A stretch of DNA of 64,000 nucleotides from Neobacillus fumarioli NBRC 102428 (GTDB lineage Bacteria; Bacillota; Bacilli; Bacillales; Cytobacillaceae): positions 18,976-82,975 of the forward strand of contig NZ_BCUZ01000004.1 of NCBI RefSeq assembly GCF_001591485.1, written 5' to 3'. This document shows, in pieces, positions 1 to 10,533 of the stretch. A program made the position numbers and the translations under genes. The notes beneath the pieces were generated by a model that saw nothing but the letters and a program-made list of their open reading frames with translations, searched no databases and was not told the DNA's origin. The stretch's first letter is position 1, and each line of letters starts with the position of its first letter.

Positions 1-785
1 GAAGTAACGGTTGAGCGAACAATTTGTCCATCTTCAACGACAATAGGTTTTTTCGTATCCATATCTGAAATGACATGGCCAAGGGCACCATATTTTTTCG
101 ATTGGGGATGATAAAAAGTCATCGTTCCGATTCCTGCTGCTGAATCCCGAATATATAAACCAAGTTTATACGTATTTTCTGTTTTGTCTTTTAATGGGGT
201 TAGTTTTGTTGTAAATGAACCATTTTCTCTGCTTATGACAAGATCGAGAGCTTTACCGCTTTGCCCTGCGGCTTGTACATACGGTGCTACATCCGTCATT
301 TTTTCGATTTTATGGCCATTGATTTCGGTAATAATATCACCGACTTTAATGCCGGCAATTTCACCTGGAGATTTTTTCCCATTTTCAGTATTCACTAAGT
401 GGTGGCCAACCACTAACACACCAACAGTATTTAACTTGACACCAATGGATTGACCGCCTGGAATCACCCGAAAATCCTTCAATACTCTTACATCAACTTT
501 TTTAATGGGGATTCCGGCAAATTCCAACAGCATTTCATTTTTGCCGTTTTGAACTCCTTTAACTTTTACCGAATGTTGATCTTCCTCTAATTTAACATTA
601 GAATTGTGAGAAACTAATGCGGCTGAAACCGGTGCAGCCTTGTTGAAGCTAAAATTTTGTCCCTCGAAAACCGTAATAGTTTTTGGGATTGTTAAAAATT
701 GATCCATCGGCTGAAAAAAAATTAGGCTGGCTAATGAAACAAGGAGAATTCCACCAATAATTTTTCTAATGATCTCTAGTTTCAC
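1..785 (-). CDS. spoIVB: SpoIVB sporulation peptidase, partial (C-terminus beyond window edge)
   Basis: SpoIVB is the serine peptidase (family S55) made in the forespore that crosses to the intermembrane space and triggers pro-sigma-K processing by cleaving SpoIVFA. About 261 codons are present. The chosen GTG at 785 lies 10 nt after AGGAG; a GTG at 794 is too close to that site. After a hydrophobic N-terminal segment (about residues 3-20) comes a PDZ domain with the stretch [20 protein letters not shown], then the start of the peptidase domain. The ALGHVISD segment holds the catalytic His known for the family; the catalytic Ser lies outside the window. It stands upstream of nothing visible and downstream of recN, the same order as in B. 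subtilis. Confidence 0.95.
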   Translation of the reverse strand, partial: MKLEIIRKIIGGILLVSLASLIFFQPMDQFLTIPKTITVFEGQNFSFNKAAPVSAALVSHNSNVKLEEDQHSVKVKGVQNGKNEMLLEFAGIPIKKVDVRVLKDFRVIPGGQSIGVKLNTVGVLVVGHHLVNTENGKKSPGEIAGIKVGDIITEINGHKIEKMTDVAPYVQAAGQSGKALDLVISRENGSFTTKLTPLKDKTENTYKLGLYIRDSAAGIGTMTFYHPQSKKYGALGHVISDMDTKKPIVVEDGQIVRSTVT

Positions 786-879
786 AATTTTCACTCTCCT
801 CGCTTCTTTTACGCTAAGTTTAATGGCTACATCTATAATTTTGCCTCCTTGACAATCATTTATAACTTAGGTTTAGATA

Positions 880-909
880 AAAAAAGCTACCCATAATGGA
901 TAGCTTTTC
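880..909 (-). terminator. Rho-independent terminator after recN
   Basis: On the minus strand, a hairpin with arms AAAAGCTATCC and GGGTAGCTTTT around a CATTAT loop is followed by a T run. It overlaps the recN stop codon. Confidence 0.85.
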
Positions 910-2596
910 AAGCTTTTTTATTTTCTGCCGCTAATTGCAATAATTCTTCCGCATGCTGCTTTGTTAAATCGGTAATTTCTGCTCCGGAGATCATCCGGCC
1001 AATTTCTTTAATTTTCTCTTTATTATTTAGCGGTGTGACAGAAGTTGTCGTTCTGCCTCCTTTAATCGTTTTGGAAATAAATAAATGGGTATCAGCCATG
1101 GCCGCAACTTGAGGTAAATGAGAAATGCATAATACTTGGGAATTTCCCGCCACTTTATAAATTTTTTCGGCAATTGCCTGAGCAACCCGTCCACTTACAC
1201 CGGTATCCACTTCATCAAATATAATGGAAGTAACACCCTGATGTTTCGAAAAAATACTCTTTAGTGCCAGCATAATTCGAGATAATTCGCCGCCGGAAGC
1301 TACTTTTGACAATGGCTTTAACGGTTCTCCCGGATTGGTGGAAATATAAAATTCCACCTGGTCGACACCTGTTTGTGTAAATACTTCCGAGTCCGTACAA
1401 ATGCGAATTTCAAATACAGTTTTCTCCATATATAACTCTTTTAATTCTTTATGAATTAATTTTGTCAGTTTATCTGCCCATTTATGCCGAAGTTCCGTTA
1501 ATTGTTTGGCTTCAAGGGTTAAATCTCGTTGAATGGAAGCCAATTCCTTTTCCAATTCACCGATATGGGTTTCTTTATTTTGTAATGTTTCAATTTCTTC
1601 CTCAATTTTGGCCGCATATTCCAATATTTCCTCAATCGTTTTACCATATTTCCGCTTCAATTGATTTATTTCATTTAAACGATCTTCCATTTCATTCAGC
1701 CGCTCGGGATCAAATTCCAGCATATCCAATTCATTTCTTAATAAACGCGAAGCATCTTCTAACTGATAGAAACAATTGGAAACTGTTTCATAAACATCTT
1801 TAAATGCCGGATCAATGGAAGCGGCATCTTCAAGATGGTCCATCACCATACTGATCCAGTCAAGTCCCTTCTGTTCACCGTTTAATGCTGTATAGCTTAA
1901 TTGAACAGCTTCAAAAACCTTTTGGAAATTGGCGAGCCTCCGCTTTTCCTCATAAAGTTCCTCATCTTCGTGAAGCTTTAAATTTGCTTTTTGGATTTCA
2001 TCCAATTGAAACAATATTAAATCGAGCCTATGAGCCATCTGCTGGTCATTTTCACTTAAGGCCTTTAACTTTTGTTTCGTTTGCTGATACCTTTTGAATA
2101 CATCCTGATATTCTCCAAGTGATGCTGCTATTTCATCTGCCCCAAACTGATCAAGCAACGGCAAGTGCTTCGACTCATCCATTAATTCTTGATGTTCATG
2201 CTGGCCGTGAATATCTACAAGAGCTGCGCCAATTTCTCTTAGAATTGAAATGGTCACTAATTTGCCATTAATCCTGCAAACGCTTTTGCCTGTCCGAGAA
2301 ATGTCACGGCGCAGGACCACCATCCCATCTTCTATCTCAATGCCAAATTCACTTGCTTTACTTAACACTGGATGATGATCTTCTTCAATTTGAAATAATC
2401 CTTCTATTTCCGCTTTTTCTTCTCCATGGCGGACGAATTCTGCAGAACCCCTCCCGCCAATCAGCAATTGAATGGCATCAATAATGATCGATTTTCCTGC
2501 TCCAGTTTCCCCTGTTAAAACCGTTAATCCTTTACGAAAAGAAATCGATAAGGATTCTATTATGGCAAAATTTTTAATTGAAAGTTCTGCTAACAA
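908..2596 (-). CDS. recN: DNA repair ATPase RecN
   Basis: RecN is an SMC-like ATPase that gathers at double-strand breaks early in recombinational repair. The 562 residues match the usual family length. The N-terminal half has Walker A GETGAGKS (residues 29-36); the centre is charged and coiled-coil-like (about 170-380); the C-terminal half has the ABC signature SGGELSR and a Walker B segment (SIIFDEVDTG). The gene lies 17 nt after ahrC, as in B. subtilis, and ends in its own terminator. Function is assigned by family; no anomaly is seen. Confidence 0.98.
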   Translation of the reverse strand: MLAELSIKNFAIIESLSISFRKGLTVLTGETGAGKSIIIDAIQLLIGGRGSAEFVRHGEEKAEIEGLFQIEEDHHPVLSKASEFGIEIEDGMVVLRRDISRTGKSVCRINGKLVTISILREIGAALVDIHGQHEHQELMDESKHLPLLDQFGADEIAASLGEYQDVFKRYQQTKQKLKALSENDQQMAHRLDLILFQLDEIQKANLKLHEDEELYEEKRRLANFQKVFEAVQLSYTALNGEQKGLDWISMVMDHLEDAASIDPAFKDVYETVSNCFYQLEDASRLLRNELDMLEFDPERLNEMEDRLNEINQLKRKYGKTIEEILEYAAKIEEEIETLQNKETHIGELEKELASIQRDLTLEAKQLTELRHKWADKLTKLIHKELKELYMEKTVFEIRICTDSEVFTQTGVDQVEFYISTNPGEPLKPLSKVASGGELSRIMLALKSIFSKHQGVTSIIFDEVDTGVSGRVAQAIAEKIYKVAGNSQVLCISHLPQVAAMADTHLFISKTIKGGRTTTSVTPLNNKEKIKEIGRMISGAEITDLTKQHAEELLQLAAENKKA

Positions 2597-2613
2597 GAAA
2601 TATTCCCCCAGAA

Positions 2614-3063
2614 TTAAAGCATATCAAGGAACCTCTGTGTAATCGTCTTTGTATCTTCTTCTGTACGGCAAATTACTAACATCGTATCATCACCGCAGAT
2701 CGTTCCCAAAATTTCATCCCAATCAAGGTGATCAATTAACGCCCCAATTGCCATGGCATTCCCGGGTAAGCATTTTAACACCAATAGATGCCCTGCAGAG
2801 TCAATGCTTACAAATGCATCCATCATGGCCCGTTTCAGCTTCTGCAGAGGATTAAATCTTTGATCTGCTGGCAGACTGTATTTATATCGCCCGTCACTTA
2901 ACGGTACCTTCACAAGATGCAATTCTTTAATATCCCGGGACACGGTAGCTTGGGTTACATTATACCCTGCATTTCGAAGTTCATCTACAAGTTCATCTTG
3001 AGTTTCTATATCATTGCCGGCAATGATCTCCCTAATTTTAATATGACGCTGACCTTTATTCAT
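2614..3063 (-). CDS. ahrC: Arginine repressor ArgR/AhrC
   Basis: This hexameric regulator represses arginine biosynthesis and activates catabolism in the presence of L-arginine. The 149 residues are typical. The N-terminal winged helix (about 1-70) contains [11 protein letters not shown] (37-47), the DNA-recognition segment of the family. The C-terminal domain has [11 protein letters not shown] (101-111) and GTICGDDT (120-127), which form the trimer core and arginine pocket. It sits between recN and the TlyA-type methyltransferase gene, the conserved Firmicutes order. Confidence 0.97.
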   Translation of the reverse strand: MNKGQRHIKIREIIAGNDIETQDELVDELRNAGYNVTQATVSRDIKELHLVKVPLSDGRYKYSLPADQRFNPLQKLKRAMMDAFVSIDSAGHLLVLKCLPGNAMAIGALIDHLDWDEILGTICGDDTMLVICRTEEDTKTITQRFLDML

Positions 3064-3167
3064 GTTTTCACCCCGAAGTATTGAATGAAGTATATTTCTA
3101 CCCTTATGTTAGCTGATTTGATTTACAATGTGCAATTGATATCTTATAAAAATACAATAAGATTAAT

Positions 3168-3195
3168 AAAAGGATAAGCAGCTGCCTATCCTTTT
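3168..3195 (-). terminator. Terminator after the TlyA-type gene
   Basis: Arms AAAAGGATA and TATCCTTTT are separated by a GC-rich self-complementary core around GCAGCTGC, overlapping the stop codon region. The tail is moderately T-rich (TTTTATTAAT). Confidence 0.65.
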
Positions 3196-4025
3196 ACTTC
3201 GCTTTTTGTATGAAATTCCCTATGTGCTTCCTTAACCACTTCTTCAGGAGCAACAGGAAGTTGGTTTTCTCCGGCTGCCTGAGTCCCTTTCCATTTTAAA
3301 TGCAGCAGAAATTCAATATTTCCATCACCGCCGGTTATTGGCGAATAGGATATATTCATGATCGTATAGCCTTGTTCCAATGAAAAATGAATAATTTTTT
3401 CGATTACTTGCAAATGAACGTTTGAATCACGGACAATCCCCTTTTTTCCCACTTGTTCCCTTCCTGCTTCAAACTGCGGTTTAATCAGCGCTACTATATC
3501 GCTGTCAGGAACAAGCAAGTTTTTTAACACCGGCAATATTAAGGTTAAGGAGATGAAGGAAACGTCAATCGTAGCAAAGTTTGGCATCTCCCCTGTTAAA
3601 TCAGCAGGAGTTACATATCGGAAATTCGTCCTTTCCATGACAACAACACGCTCGTCTTGACGCAGCTTCCAGGCAAGTTGATTATAGCCGACATCAAGGG
3701 CATATGACATTTTCGCTCCATTTTGAAGGGCGCAGTCCGTAAATCCTCCTGTTGAAGCACCGACATCAAGCATAATCTTATCTTTCACATTTACATCAAA
3801 GACATGAAGGGCTTTTTCCAGCTTTAATCCGCCACGGCTGACGTAGGGGAGCACACTTCCTTTTACTGTCAATGGAATGTCAGCATCCACCTTCTCCCCC
3901 GGCTTTTCCAGCCGCTCTTCATTCGTATAGACTAAGCCGGCCATAATGGCTCTTTTGGCTTTCTCCCGGGTTTCAAATAAACCTCTTTCTACCAATAAAA
4001 CATCTAGACGTTCTTTATTTTTCAT
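3186..4025 (-). CDS. yqxC: TlyA-family rRNA 2'-O-methyltransferase (YqxC)
   Basis: Members of this family add a 2'-O-methyl group to cytidines of rRNA (TlyA of mycobacteria); the B. subtilis member is YqxC, whose exact target is less certain. The 279 residues show an N-terminal S4 RNA-binding domain (about 5-65, starting RLDVLLVERGLFETREKAKR), then an FtsJ-like Rossmann domain with the SAM-binding motif LDVGASTGGFTD (86-97) and TIDVSFIS. It begins 3 nt after dxs ends, so the two are very likely co-transcribed. Confidence 0.93.
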   Translation of the reverse strand: MKNKERLDVLLVERGLFETREKAKRAIMAGLVYTNEERLEKPGEKVDADIPLTVKGSVLPYVSRGGLKLEKALHVFDVNVKDKIMLDVGASTGGFTDCALQNGAKMSYALDVGYNQLAWKLRQDERVVVMERTNFRYVTPADLTGEMPNFATIDVSFISLTLILPVLKNLLVPDSDIVALIKPQFEAGREQVGKKGIVRDSNVHLQVIEKIIHFSLEQGYTIMNISYSPITGGDGNIEFLLHLKWKGTQAAGENQLPVAPEEVVKEAHREFHTKSEVKG

Positions 4026-4028
4026 TTG

Positions 4029-5945
4029 TTATGCCCTTTGCTGTTTTTTCCGCGCCAGTATGGAAATTCTCTTAACAACTTCATCTGTTGTCAGCCCAAT
4101 TTCCTCAAGAAGTGAGCCGACATCTCCATGTTCGATGAAATGGTCCGGAATTCCCATCCTGTCAATTTCTGCATGATAATAGCCTTCGGTTTGCGCAAAC
4201 TCGAGAATAGCGCTGCCAAACCCGCCCTGCAGAACCGCTTCTTCAATCGTGAGAATCGGAATAGATTCATCCAATAGTTCTGTTAACATTTTCCTGTCAA
4301 GCGGTTTTATAAACCGGGCATTTACCACTTTAACCGATACCCCGAGTTTTTCAAGTCTCATTGCTGCTTCCAAGGCCATTGGAATCGTTGTTCCAAAAGT
4401 TAAAATGGCAGCATCATGCCCCTGTTTTAAAATCTCCCATGATCCAATCCGTATGGTATGGAGTGTTTCATCCATCGGGACACCTACGCCATTTCCCCGG
4501 GGGAATCGCATGGCGATTGGGCCATCATCATATTTCAATGCCGTATACACCATATGCTGGCCTTCATTTTCATCTTTCGGCATCATTAACACGATATTGG
4601 GAATATGCCGTAAAAATGCAATATCAAATACTCCTTGATGGGTTTCGCCGTCCGCACCGACCAGACCCGCACGATCTATACCAATAAACACATTTAAGTT
4701 TTGCCGGCATATATCATGAACTACTTGATCATAAGCCCGTTGTAAAAAAGTAGAGTAAATCGCCAGAAAAGGCTTCATATTTTGAGTGGCTAACCCTGCA
4801 GCAACGGTTGCCGCATGTTGCTCAGCGATGCCGACATCATACATGCGGTCAGGAAATTCACTGGCAAAGCCTTCAAGTTTCGATCCGACAGGCATTGCCG
4901 GAGTAATGGCGACAATTCGCTCATCTTTTCGTGCTAGTTTTCTTACTGTTTCACTTACCAAACTGCTCCATGCTGGCGGCTGTTTTTTAGCCGGCTTGAC
5001 GAATGTACCCGTATCTATTTTGTATGGACCTGTCCCGTGCCATGTCCCTGTTTTATCGGTCTCAGCCGGTTGAAAACCTTTCCCTTTTTTGGTAATAACA
5101 TGAAGAAGAACTGGCCCCTCCGTCTTTTTCGCAAGCCTTAGATTTTCAAATAAGCTTTCAAAATTGTGACCGTCAATTGGTCCTAAATAAGTAAACCCAA
5201 GTTCTTCAAAGAACATGCCGGACACAAATAAATATTTAAGGCTGTCCTTCACTCTTTCAGCTGTAGCAGCAAGTTTTCCACCTACTGCAGGGACTTTTTT
5301 TAACAGCACTTCCAGTTCATCTTTCACCCACTGATATTTCCCAGCTGTCCGCAATTGACCGAGAATATTATGGAGCGCTCCTACGTTGGGAGCAATTGAC
5401 ATTTCGTTATCATTTAGAATAACGATCATATCTTTCTTCTCATGGCCGATATGATTCATTGCTTCAAGTGCCATACCGCCTGTTAAAGCACCATCCCCTA
5501 TAACAGGAACTACATAGTAGTTTTGCTTTTTCAAATCGCGGGCAATGGCCATCCCCATTGCCGCAGAGAGGGAGGTTGAGCTGTGTCCTGTTTCCCATAC
5601 ATCATGTTCGCTTTCTGCTCTTTTTGGAAAACCACATAACCCCTTAAATTGCCGTAATGTGTCGAATTCACATGCTCTGCCTGTTAATATTTTATGAACA
5701 TAAGATTGATGGCCCACATCCCAAATAATTTTATCCTTGGGACTGTCAAAGCATTTATGCAAAGCAATTGTCAGCTCCACGACACCAAGATTTGGCCCAA
5801 TATGTCCCCCTGTTACTGACAGTTTCTCAATCAAAAATTTCCGGATTTCTTGACTCAAAGCCTCCAGCTCTTTGATTGACATGCCTTTTAGGAACGATGG
5901 GTCTTTAATTGATAACAGATCCATTGATGGATCACTCACTTTCAT
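4029..5945 (-). CDS. dxs: 1-deoxy-D-xylulose-5-phosphate synthase
   Basis: Dxs condenses pyruvate and glyceraldehyde 3-phosphate with thiamine diphosphate, the first step of the MEP route to isoprenoids. The 638-residue protein has the conserved GGHIGPNLG (His48), the thiamine/Mg site GDGALTGG (150-157) with NDNEMSI (178-184), and the transketolase central and C-terminal domains ([26 protein letters not shown]). It is the first gene after a good vegetative promoter (6031-6059) and is followed closely by yqxC. The upstream neighbour ispA works in the same pathway. Confidence 0.98.
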   Translation of the reverse strand: MKVSDPSMDLLSIKDPSFLKGMSIKELEALSQEIRKFLIEKLSVTGGHIGPNLGVVELTIALHKCFDSPKDKIIWDVGHQSYVHKILTGRACEFDTLRQFKGLCGFPKRAESEHDVWETGHSSTSLSAAMGMAIARDLKKQNYYVVPVIGDGALTGGMALEAMNHIGHEKKDMIVILNDNEMSIAPNVGALHNILGQLRTAGKYQWVKDELEVLLKKVPAVGGKLAATAERVKDSLKYLFVSGMFFEELGFTYLGPIDGHNFESLFENLRLAKKTEGPVLLHVITKKGKGFQPAETDKTGTWHGTGPYKIDTGTFVKPAKKQPPAWSSLVSETVRKLARKDERIVAITPAMPVGSKLEGFASEFPDRMYDVGIAEQHAATVAAGLATQNMKPFLAIYSTFLQRAYDQVVHDICRQNLNVFIGIDRAGLVGADGETHQGVFDIAFLRHIPNIVLMMPKDENEGQHMVYTALKYDDGPIAMRFPRGNGVGVPMDETLHTIRIGSWEILKQGHDAAILTFGTTIPMALEAAMRLEKLGVSVKVVNARFIKPLDRKMLTELLDESIPILTIEEAVLQGGFGSAILEFAQTEGYYHAEIDRMGIPDHFIEHGDVGSLLEEIGLTTDEVVKRISILARKKQQRA

Positions 5946-6030
5946 ACTTTTTCTCTCTAATTCCTTTAAAAATAGCCGCTAACACAAGCGTGATAACGGC
6001 CTTGAAAACGAACTCTCTACAATGAAAACA

Positions 6031-6059
6031 ATTATAACACACTTATGACATTGTCACAA
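6031..6059 (-). promoter_or_regulatory. Sigma-A type promoter for dxs
   Basis: On the minus strand TTGTGA (6059-6054) and TATAAT (6036-6031) are separated by 17 nt, about 85 nt before the dxs start. The pattern is seen directly; activity is inferred. Confidence 0.7.
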
Positions 6060-6069
6060 ATCCTCAAAG

Positions 6070-6963
6070 TTAATGGTCTCTTGCGGCTACAAGGTCCGTG
6101 ATCTCTAACAATAATTTCGTATTGAGGTTAGTTTTTATAAGATTTTCCTTTGCAAGCTCTATTTGCTGCATTAATACGTCTTTTGCCCCTTCGAGAGTTA
6201 ATAGAGCCGGATACGTATTTTTATGATTCGCTGTGTCACTGCCAACAGGCTTGCCGATTAGTTGCTGGTCGCCAATTAAATCAAGAATATCATCTTGAAT
6301 TTGAAAAGCAAGGCCGAGATGGTAGGCAAAAGCAGATAAATCGTCCATTTCTTCTTGATTTGCATCTGCTAAAATGGCTCCTGCCAACACACTAAACCGC
6401 AACAGTCTGCCCGTTTTATGAATATGAACATATTCAAGTTCTTCTAGTGTTAATATTTTTCCTTCCGCTTCCATATCCGCAACCTGACCGCCAACCATCC
6501 CCTCGGTGCCGGCTGCTTTTGCCAGTTCTGCAACTAATCTCAATTTTGTTTCACTGGATGTGAATTGGTCTGGTATTTGGCACATCACTTCAAAACTGTA
6601 CGTTAATAAAGCATCTCCTGCCAATGTAGCAACTGCTTCTCCAAAAACTTTATGATTCGTGGGTTTTCCCCTTCTAAGGTCATCATCATCCATACATGGC
6701 AAGTCATCATGGATTAAGGAATACGTGTGAATCATCTCAATCGCAGCAGCAGCTAAAAGTCCCTTTTCCGGATCTTGACCGAAGGCAGCAAGTGTGGCAA
6801 ATAACAAAAGCGGCCGGATTCGTTTTCCACCTGCTTTAAGGGAATAGATCATTGATTCCTTCAGAATGGACGGAGCATCGAGTTTTTCAACCAGCTTGTA
6901 CAGTTCATGATCCAAAAGGCTTTTATATCGATTTGTAAATGCCGCTAAATCCATTGTTTCCAA
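6070..6963 (-). CDS. ispA: Farnesyl diphosphate synthase (polyprenyl synthetase)
   Basis: IspA condenses isopentenyl diphosphate with dimethylallyl and geranyl diphosphate to give farnesyl diphosphate for undecaprenol, quinone and heme side chains. The 297 residues carry GGKRIRP (45-51), the first aspartate-rich motif DDLPCMD (86-92) within an extended DDDD run, and the second motif DDILD (224-228). The start is 4 nt after xseB, so xseA-xseB-ispA form one unit as in B. subtilis. Confidence 0.97.
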   Translation of the reverse strand: METMDLAAFTNRYKSLLDHELYKLVEKLDAPSILKESMIYSLKAGGKRIRPLLLFATLAAFGQDPEKGLLAAAAIEMIHTYSLIHDDLPCMDDDDLRRGKPTNHKVFGEAVATLAGDALLTYSFEVMCQIPDQFTSSETKLRLVAELAKAAGTEGMVGGQVADMEAEGKILTLEELEYVHIHKTGRLLRFSVLAGAILADANQEEMDDLSAFAYHLGLAFQIQDDILDLIGDQQLIGKPVGSDTANHKNTYPALLTLEGAKDVLMQQIELAKENLIKTNLNTKLLLEITDLVAARDH

Positions 6964-6966
6964 GAA

Positions 6967-7200
6967 TTATTCCTCCTCATTAAGTACAAAGGTCTCGGTC
7001 CGTCCATCCTCCGTTATAATTTGTGTCAGTTGTGCCTCTACATGTTTCAATTTGTCATGACAAAGTTTCGACAATTCCATTCCTTCTTTATAATACTTAA
7101 TTGCATCTTCTAAAGGGATATCGCCTTCTTCCAATTTTTCCACAATTTCCTCAAGCTTTGTCATGGCTTCTTCAAAGGATAATTTATTTTCATTCGTCAC
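6967..7200 (-). CDS. xseB: Exonuclease VII small subunit
   Basis: XseB is the small coiled-coil subunit of exonuclease VII, which degrades single-stranded DNA from both ends. The 77-residue protein has the family pattern [19 protein letters not shown] followed by the second helix [15 protein letters not shown]. It overlaps the 3' end of xseA by 11 nt, which suggests translational coupling of the two subunits. Confidence 0.97.
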   Translation of the reverse strand: MTNENKLSFEEAMTKLEEIVEKLEEGDIPLEDAIKYYKEGMELSKLCHDKLKHVEAQLTQIITEDGRTETFVLNEEE

Positions 7201-8548
7201 GATTTTCGCTCTCCTTTATCTTCTCTACCCTACAGTATAGGCTTCCGTCCGTTAATTGAATTAGAACTTGGTCTGTGACTTTGACCCCGGCAACACTTTT
7301 TAGTAAGCGATTGTTTTCCGAATAGGCTAAACTATAGCCCCTTTCCATAATGGAGAGCGGGCTGAGAGCCCGTAATGTTGACATCATCCGGTTGAAATCT
7401 GTTTGTTTTCTCCTAAGGATTTGAATTATGGCTTTATCCATGTCCTTTTGGGATCGTTCATACCGACTTTTCGCTTCTTTTAAGGCTTGTTTTGGATGGT
7501 TTCTGTGCAGTCGTTTTTCCAGCACCTCATGCTCGTTTTTTTTGATGGAAGTCAACCGCGCTGAACCGCGGATCAGCATTTCTGTTAATCTGTCAACCTG
7601 CTCGAGCTTTTGTTCATAAAGTCTGAATGGATACCGGAATGCATACGATTTTTGCACACGATTGAAACGTTCCTTTTGAAAGCGGAACTGCTCCTGCATC
7701 GTTCGGATCAACCGTGTTTGCCGCTGCAAAATACGATCCATTAATTCATCGATATGCGGGACCGCGAGTTCGGCAGCACCCGTCGGTGTGGGGGCTCTTA
7801 AATCAGCCACAAAGTCAGCAATGGTAAAATCGGTTTCATGCCCGACAGCTGAAATCACCGGGATCTGTGAAGCAAAAATAGCACGGGCCACAGTTTCTTC
7901 ATTAAAAGCCCACAATTCCTCAATAGAGCCGCCTCCCCGTCCGACAATCAAAACATCAATATCTTTCATAGTATTCGCTTTTTCGATTGCCTTCACAATA
8001 GAAGGGGCCGCATAATCCCCTTGAACCAGAACAGGAAAGATTAAAATATTCACGATCGGATATCTTCGTTTAATCGTTGTAATGACATCTCGTATGGCTG
8101 CCCCGGTTGGAGAAGTAATAACCCCTACTGTTCTTGGAAATTGAGGGATCGCCTTTTTCATTTCCGGTGCAAACAAACCTTCCGCTTCCAGCCTTTGCTT
8201 TAACTGCTCATACGCTAAAAATAGTTCTCCAATCCCATCAGGCTGCATTTCTTTTATATAGATTTGATATTGACCGCTTGGTTCGTAGACGGTAATATCG
8301 CCTTTTACGATCACTTTCATTCCATTTTCCGGCAAAAATTTCATCGTACGCGAATAGCTTGAAAACATCACAGCCAAAATGCGGGCCTTTTCATCTTTTA
8401 ATGTAAAATACATATGCCCGCTTGAATGCTGCTTAAAATTGGATATTTCACCTCTTACGTGAATGTCGCGCAAATGCGGGTCTGCATCAAATTTACGTTT
8501 TATGTATTTAGTTAAAGCATTCACAGTTAAAAATTTTTGTTCTTGCAT
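7190..8548 (-). CDS. xseA: Exonuclease VII large subunit
   Basis: XseA is the catalytic subunit of exonuclease VII. In 452 residues it has an N-terminal OB fold (about 1-100, single-strand DNA binding), a central nuclease domain with [29 protein letters not shown] and [14 protein letters not shown] plus DLRAPTPT, and a long C-terminal helical part that wraps with XseB subunits. The gene follows folD by about 130 nt with no clear terminator between, so read-through is likely. Confidence 0.97.
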   Translation of the reverse strand: MQEQKFLTVNALTKYIKRKFDADPHLRDIHVRGEISNFKQHSSGHMYFTLKDEKARILAVMFSSYSRTMKFLPENGMKVIVKGDITVYEPSGQYQIYIKEMQPDGIGELFLAYEQLKQRLEAEGLFAPEMKKAIPQFPRTVGVITSPTGAAIRDVITTIKRRYPIVNILIFPVLVQGDYAAPSIVKAIEKANTMKDIDVLIVGRGGGSIEELWAFNEETVARAIFASQIPVISAVGHETDFTIADFVADLRAPTPTGAAELAVPHIDELMDRILQRQTRLIRTMQEQFRFQKERFNRVQKSYAFRYPFRLYEQKLEQVDRLTEMLIRGSARLTSIKKNEHEVLEKRLHRNHPKQALKEAKSRYERSQKDMDKAIIQILRRKQTDFNRMMSTLRALSPLSIMERGYSLAYSENNRLLKSVAGVKVTDQVLIQLTDGSLYCRVEKIKESENRDE

Positions 8549-8678
8549 AAATACTCCTCTTTCCTGAGGTACAAGCCTGAAAAAAATAGTCCCTATCTAT
8601 TATATAGTAAGCCAGGCATTTTGTCCGCATAATCCGGAAGAATGGCTTAATCCATAAAAGATAAGGACTAGAAAAAGT

Positions 8679-9530
8679 TTATTCGATACTTTGTTTCGCT
8701 GATTGCACTGTATTATACATCAGCATCGTAATCGTCATTGGACCGACTCCCTTTGGAACAGGGGTAATGAATCCCGCTATTTCACTCACTTCATTAAATG
8801 CAACATCGCCGCAAAGCTTGCCTTCTTCATTACGGTTAATTCCGACGTCAATAACTACAGCTCCCTCTTTTACATGTTCGGCTGTAATAAAATTCGGAAT
8901 TCCGACGGCAGCAATCAAAATATCCGCCTGCTTTGTGTGAAATGGCAGATCTTTCGTTTTGGAATGGCAGTACGTAACGGTAGCATTATGGTTTAACAAT
9001 AATTGTCCAACTGGTTTCCCGACAATATTACTTCTTCCGACAACAACTGCATGTTTGCCTGAAAGAGATATTCCCGACTCTTCCAGCAAGACCATAATCC
9101 CATATGGTGTGCATGGCAGGAAAGCATTTTGCCCTGTCAACATTCTACCAATATTTATCGGATGAAAGCCATCTACATCCTTTTCAGGCGCAATCGCTTC
9201 AATTACTTTTTTCTCATCAATTTGTTTTGGAAGGGGAAGCTGAACTAAAATACCGTGGATTTTCGTATCCCCATTTAGTCCCTTTATTTTGGTCAGCAAT
9301 TCTTCTTCTGTGGTCTCTTCAGGCATTTCAATTAAGATCGAATACATGCCGAGCTCTTCACATGTTTTTTGTTTATTGGTTACATAGGTGCGAGAGGCAT
9401 GATTATTGCCAACCAGAATAACGGCTAAGCCCGGAGTGACCCCTTTTGCTTTCAATTGTTTCACTTCTTGAGCAATTTCAATTTTTTTCTTTGCAGCAAT
9501 ATCTTTTCCGTTAATGATTTTAGCAGTCAT
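8679..9530 (-). CDS. folD: Methylenetetrahydrofolate dehydrogenase/cyclohydrolase
   Basis: FolD interconverts 5,10-methylene-, 5,10-methenyl- and 10-formyl-tetrahydrofolate using NADP. The 283-residue length is normal. The catalytic region YVTNKQKTCEELG contains the family's Lys; GILVQLPLPKQ and the Rossmann motif VGRSNIVGKPVGQLL are present, as is the C-terminal PVPKGVGPMTITML. It lies between nusB and xseA. Its one-carbon role fits with the folate gene yqgN and the glycine cleavage genes elsewhere in the window. Confidence 0.98.
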   Translation of the reverse strand: MTAKIINGKDIAAKKKIEIAQEVKQLKAKGVTPGLAVILVGNNHASRTYVTNKQKTCEELGMYSILIEMPEETTEEELLTKIKGLNGDTKIHGILVQLPLPKQIDEKKVIEAIAPEKDVDGFHPINIGRMLTGQNAFLPCTPYGIMVLLEESGISLSGKHAVVVGRSNIVGKPVGQLLLNHNATVTYCHSKTKDLPFHTKQADILIAAVGIPNFITAEHVKEGAVVIDVGINRNEEGKLCGDVAFNEVSEIAGFITPVPKGVGPMTITMLMYNTVQSAKQSIE

Positions 9531-9550
9531 TTCTAACTCCCCTTAAGCGA

Positions 9551-9946
9551 TCATTCAGATTTAAGTTTTTGCTTTACTTTTGAAAGGACGCCGTTTATAA
9601 ATTTGCTGGATTGGTCGTCTCCGTATTTTTTCGCGATTTCGATTGCTTCATCAAACACAACATTTTCCGGTGTCTCCGGCAAAAATTTCAGTTCGAATAC
9701 AGCTAATCTTAACAGGTTGCGGTCTACAATGGCTAATCGGTCCAGTGACCATTTCTCTAAATTTTCACTAATCAGCTTGTCTACTTCTTGCTCATGTTCG
9801 ACCACACCAAATACGAGCGTGGACAGAAATTCGTCACCCGGCTTTCCTTCTAACACATGTTCAATTGCAGAAGATGGTTCACTTTGACTGACATCAATTT
9901 GAAAAAGCGCCTGTAATGCTTTTTCCCTCGCTGTTCTTCTTTTCAT
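9551..9946 (-). CDS. nusB: Transcription antitermination factor NusB
   Basis: NusB binds boxA RNA together with NusE (S10) and promotes rRNA transcription antitermination. The 131-residue all-helical protein starts MKRRTAREKALQALFQID and ends with the conserved region VFDEAIEIAKKYGDDQSSKFINGVL, read here as family hallmarks. It is 20 nt upstream of folD, as in other bacilli. Confidence 0.97.
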   Translation of the reverse strand: MKRRTAREKALQALFQIDVSQSEPSSAIEHVLEGKPGDEFLSTLVFGVVEHEQEVDKLISENLEKWSLDRLAIVDRNLLRLAVFELKFLPETPENVVFDEAIEIAKKYGDDQSSKFINGVLSKVKQKLKSE

Positions 9947-10077
9947 TACATCTTAGACTCCTTCAGGGAAATTAATAGATTCTTTGCCCTTTTAACTTAC
10001 AAAGATGATAATAGCATAATTAATCAGGAATCGCACTTTGTGGTAGGAATTTTTTAATTTTTAAGCAGAATAGAACA

Positions 10078-10101
10078 ACCAAAGGATCCTTCCTTTGGTT
10101 G
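10078..10101 (-). terminator. Hairpin after the Asp23-family gene
   Basis: Ten-base arms AACCAAAGGA and TCCTTTGGTT with a short loop stand just after the yqhY stop codon. The following sequence is only weakly T-rich, so termination strength is uncertain. Confidence 0.6.
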
Positions 10102-10107
10102 TAAGCG

Positions 10108-10515
10108 CTACACTTCTGAATCGATTTCCGGTTCTATTTTCTGGGTTTCAAATTGTATTCCGACGACATGAATGTTCACTTCTTCGGCTTCTAACGCCGT
10201 CATATTAAGCAGTGCCTGACGAATATTATCCTGGATTTTTCCAGCAACAGCCGGAATGGATACCCCGAATTTCATTAGACAATAGACGTCTACTTTAATT
10301 CCTGTTTCGGTTAGTTCTACTTTTACCCCTTTACCATGGTTTTTCTTCCCAAGACGTTCCACGACACCGGCAGCAAAATTGCCGCGCATTCCAGCTACAC
10401 CTTCTACTTCGGATGCAGCAATTCCGGCAATCACTTCAATGACCTCCGGTGCAATTTCGATCTTGCCCAGACCTTCGTGTTCTTGTTCCATTTCCAGGAT
10501 ATTAAACTCGCTCAT
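10108..10515 (-). CDS. yqhY: Asp23/Gls24 family envelope stress protein (YqhY)
   Basis: The 135-residue protein belongs to the Asp23/Gls24 (DUF322) family. Typical segments are GKIEIAPEVIEVIAGIAASEVEGVAGM near the N-terminus and VKVELTETGIKVDVYCLMKFG. In Firmicutes this gene sits next to accB-accC, and in B. subtilis its loss affects lipid balance through acetyl-CoA carboxylase (known from that organism, not shown here). It starts 18 nt after accC and ends in a hairpin. Confidence 0.93.
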   Translation of the reverse strand: MSEFNILEMEQEHEGLGKIEIAPEVIEVIAGIAASEVEGVAGMRGNFAAGVVERLGKKNHGKGVKVELTETGIKVDVYCLMKFGVSIPAVAGKIQDNIRQALLNMTALEAEEVNIHVVGIQFETQKIEPEIDSEV

Positions 10516-10533
10516 CCAAACACCTCCAGTTTT

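Noticed and set aside
4249..5073. Plus-strand frames within dxs
   Set aside because: They lie entirely opposite a highly conserved gene and show no protein-like features of their own.
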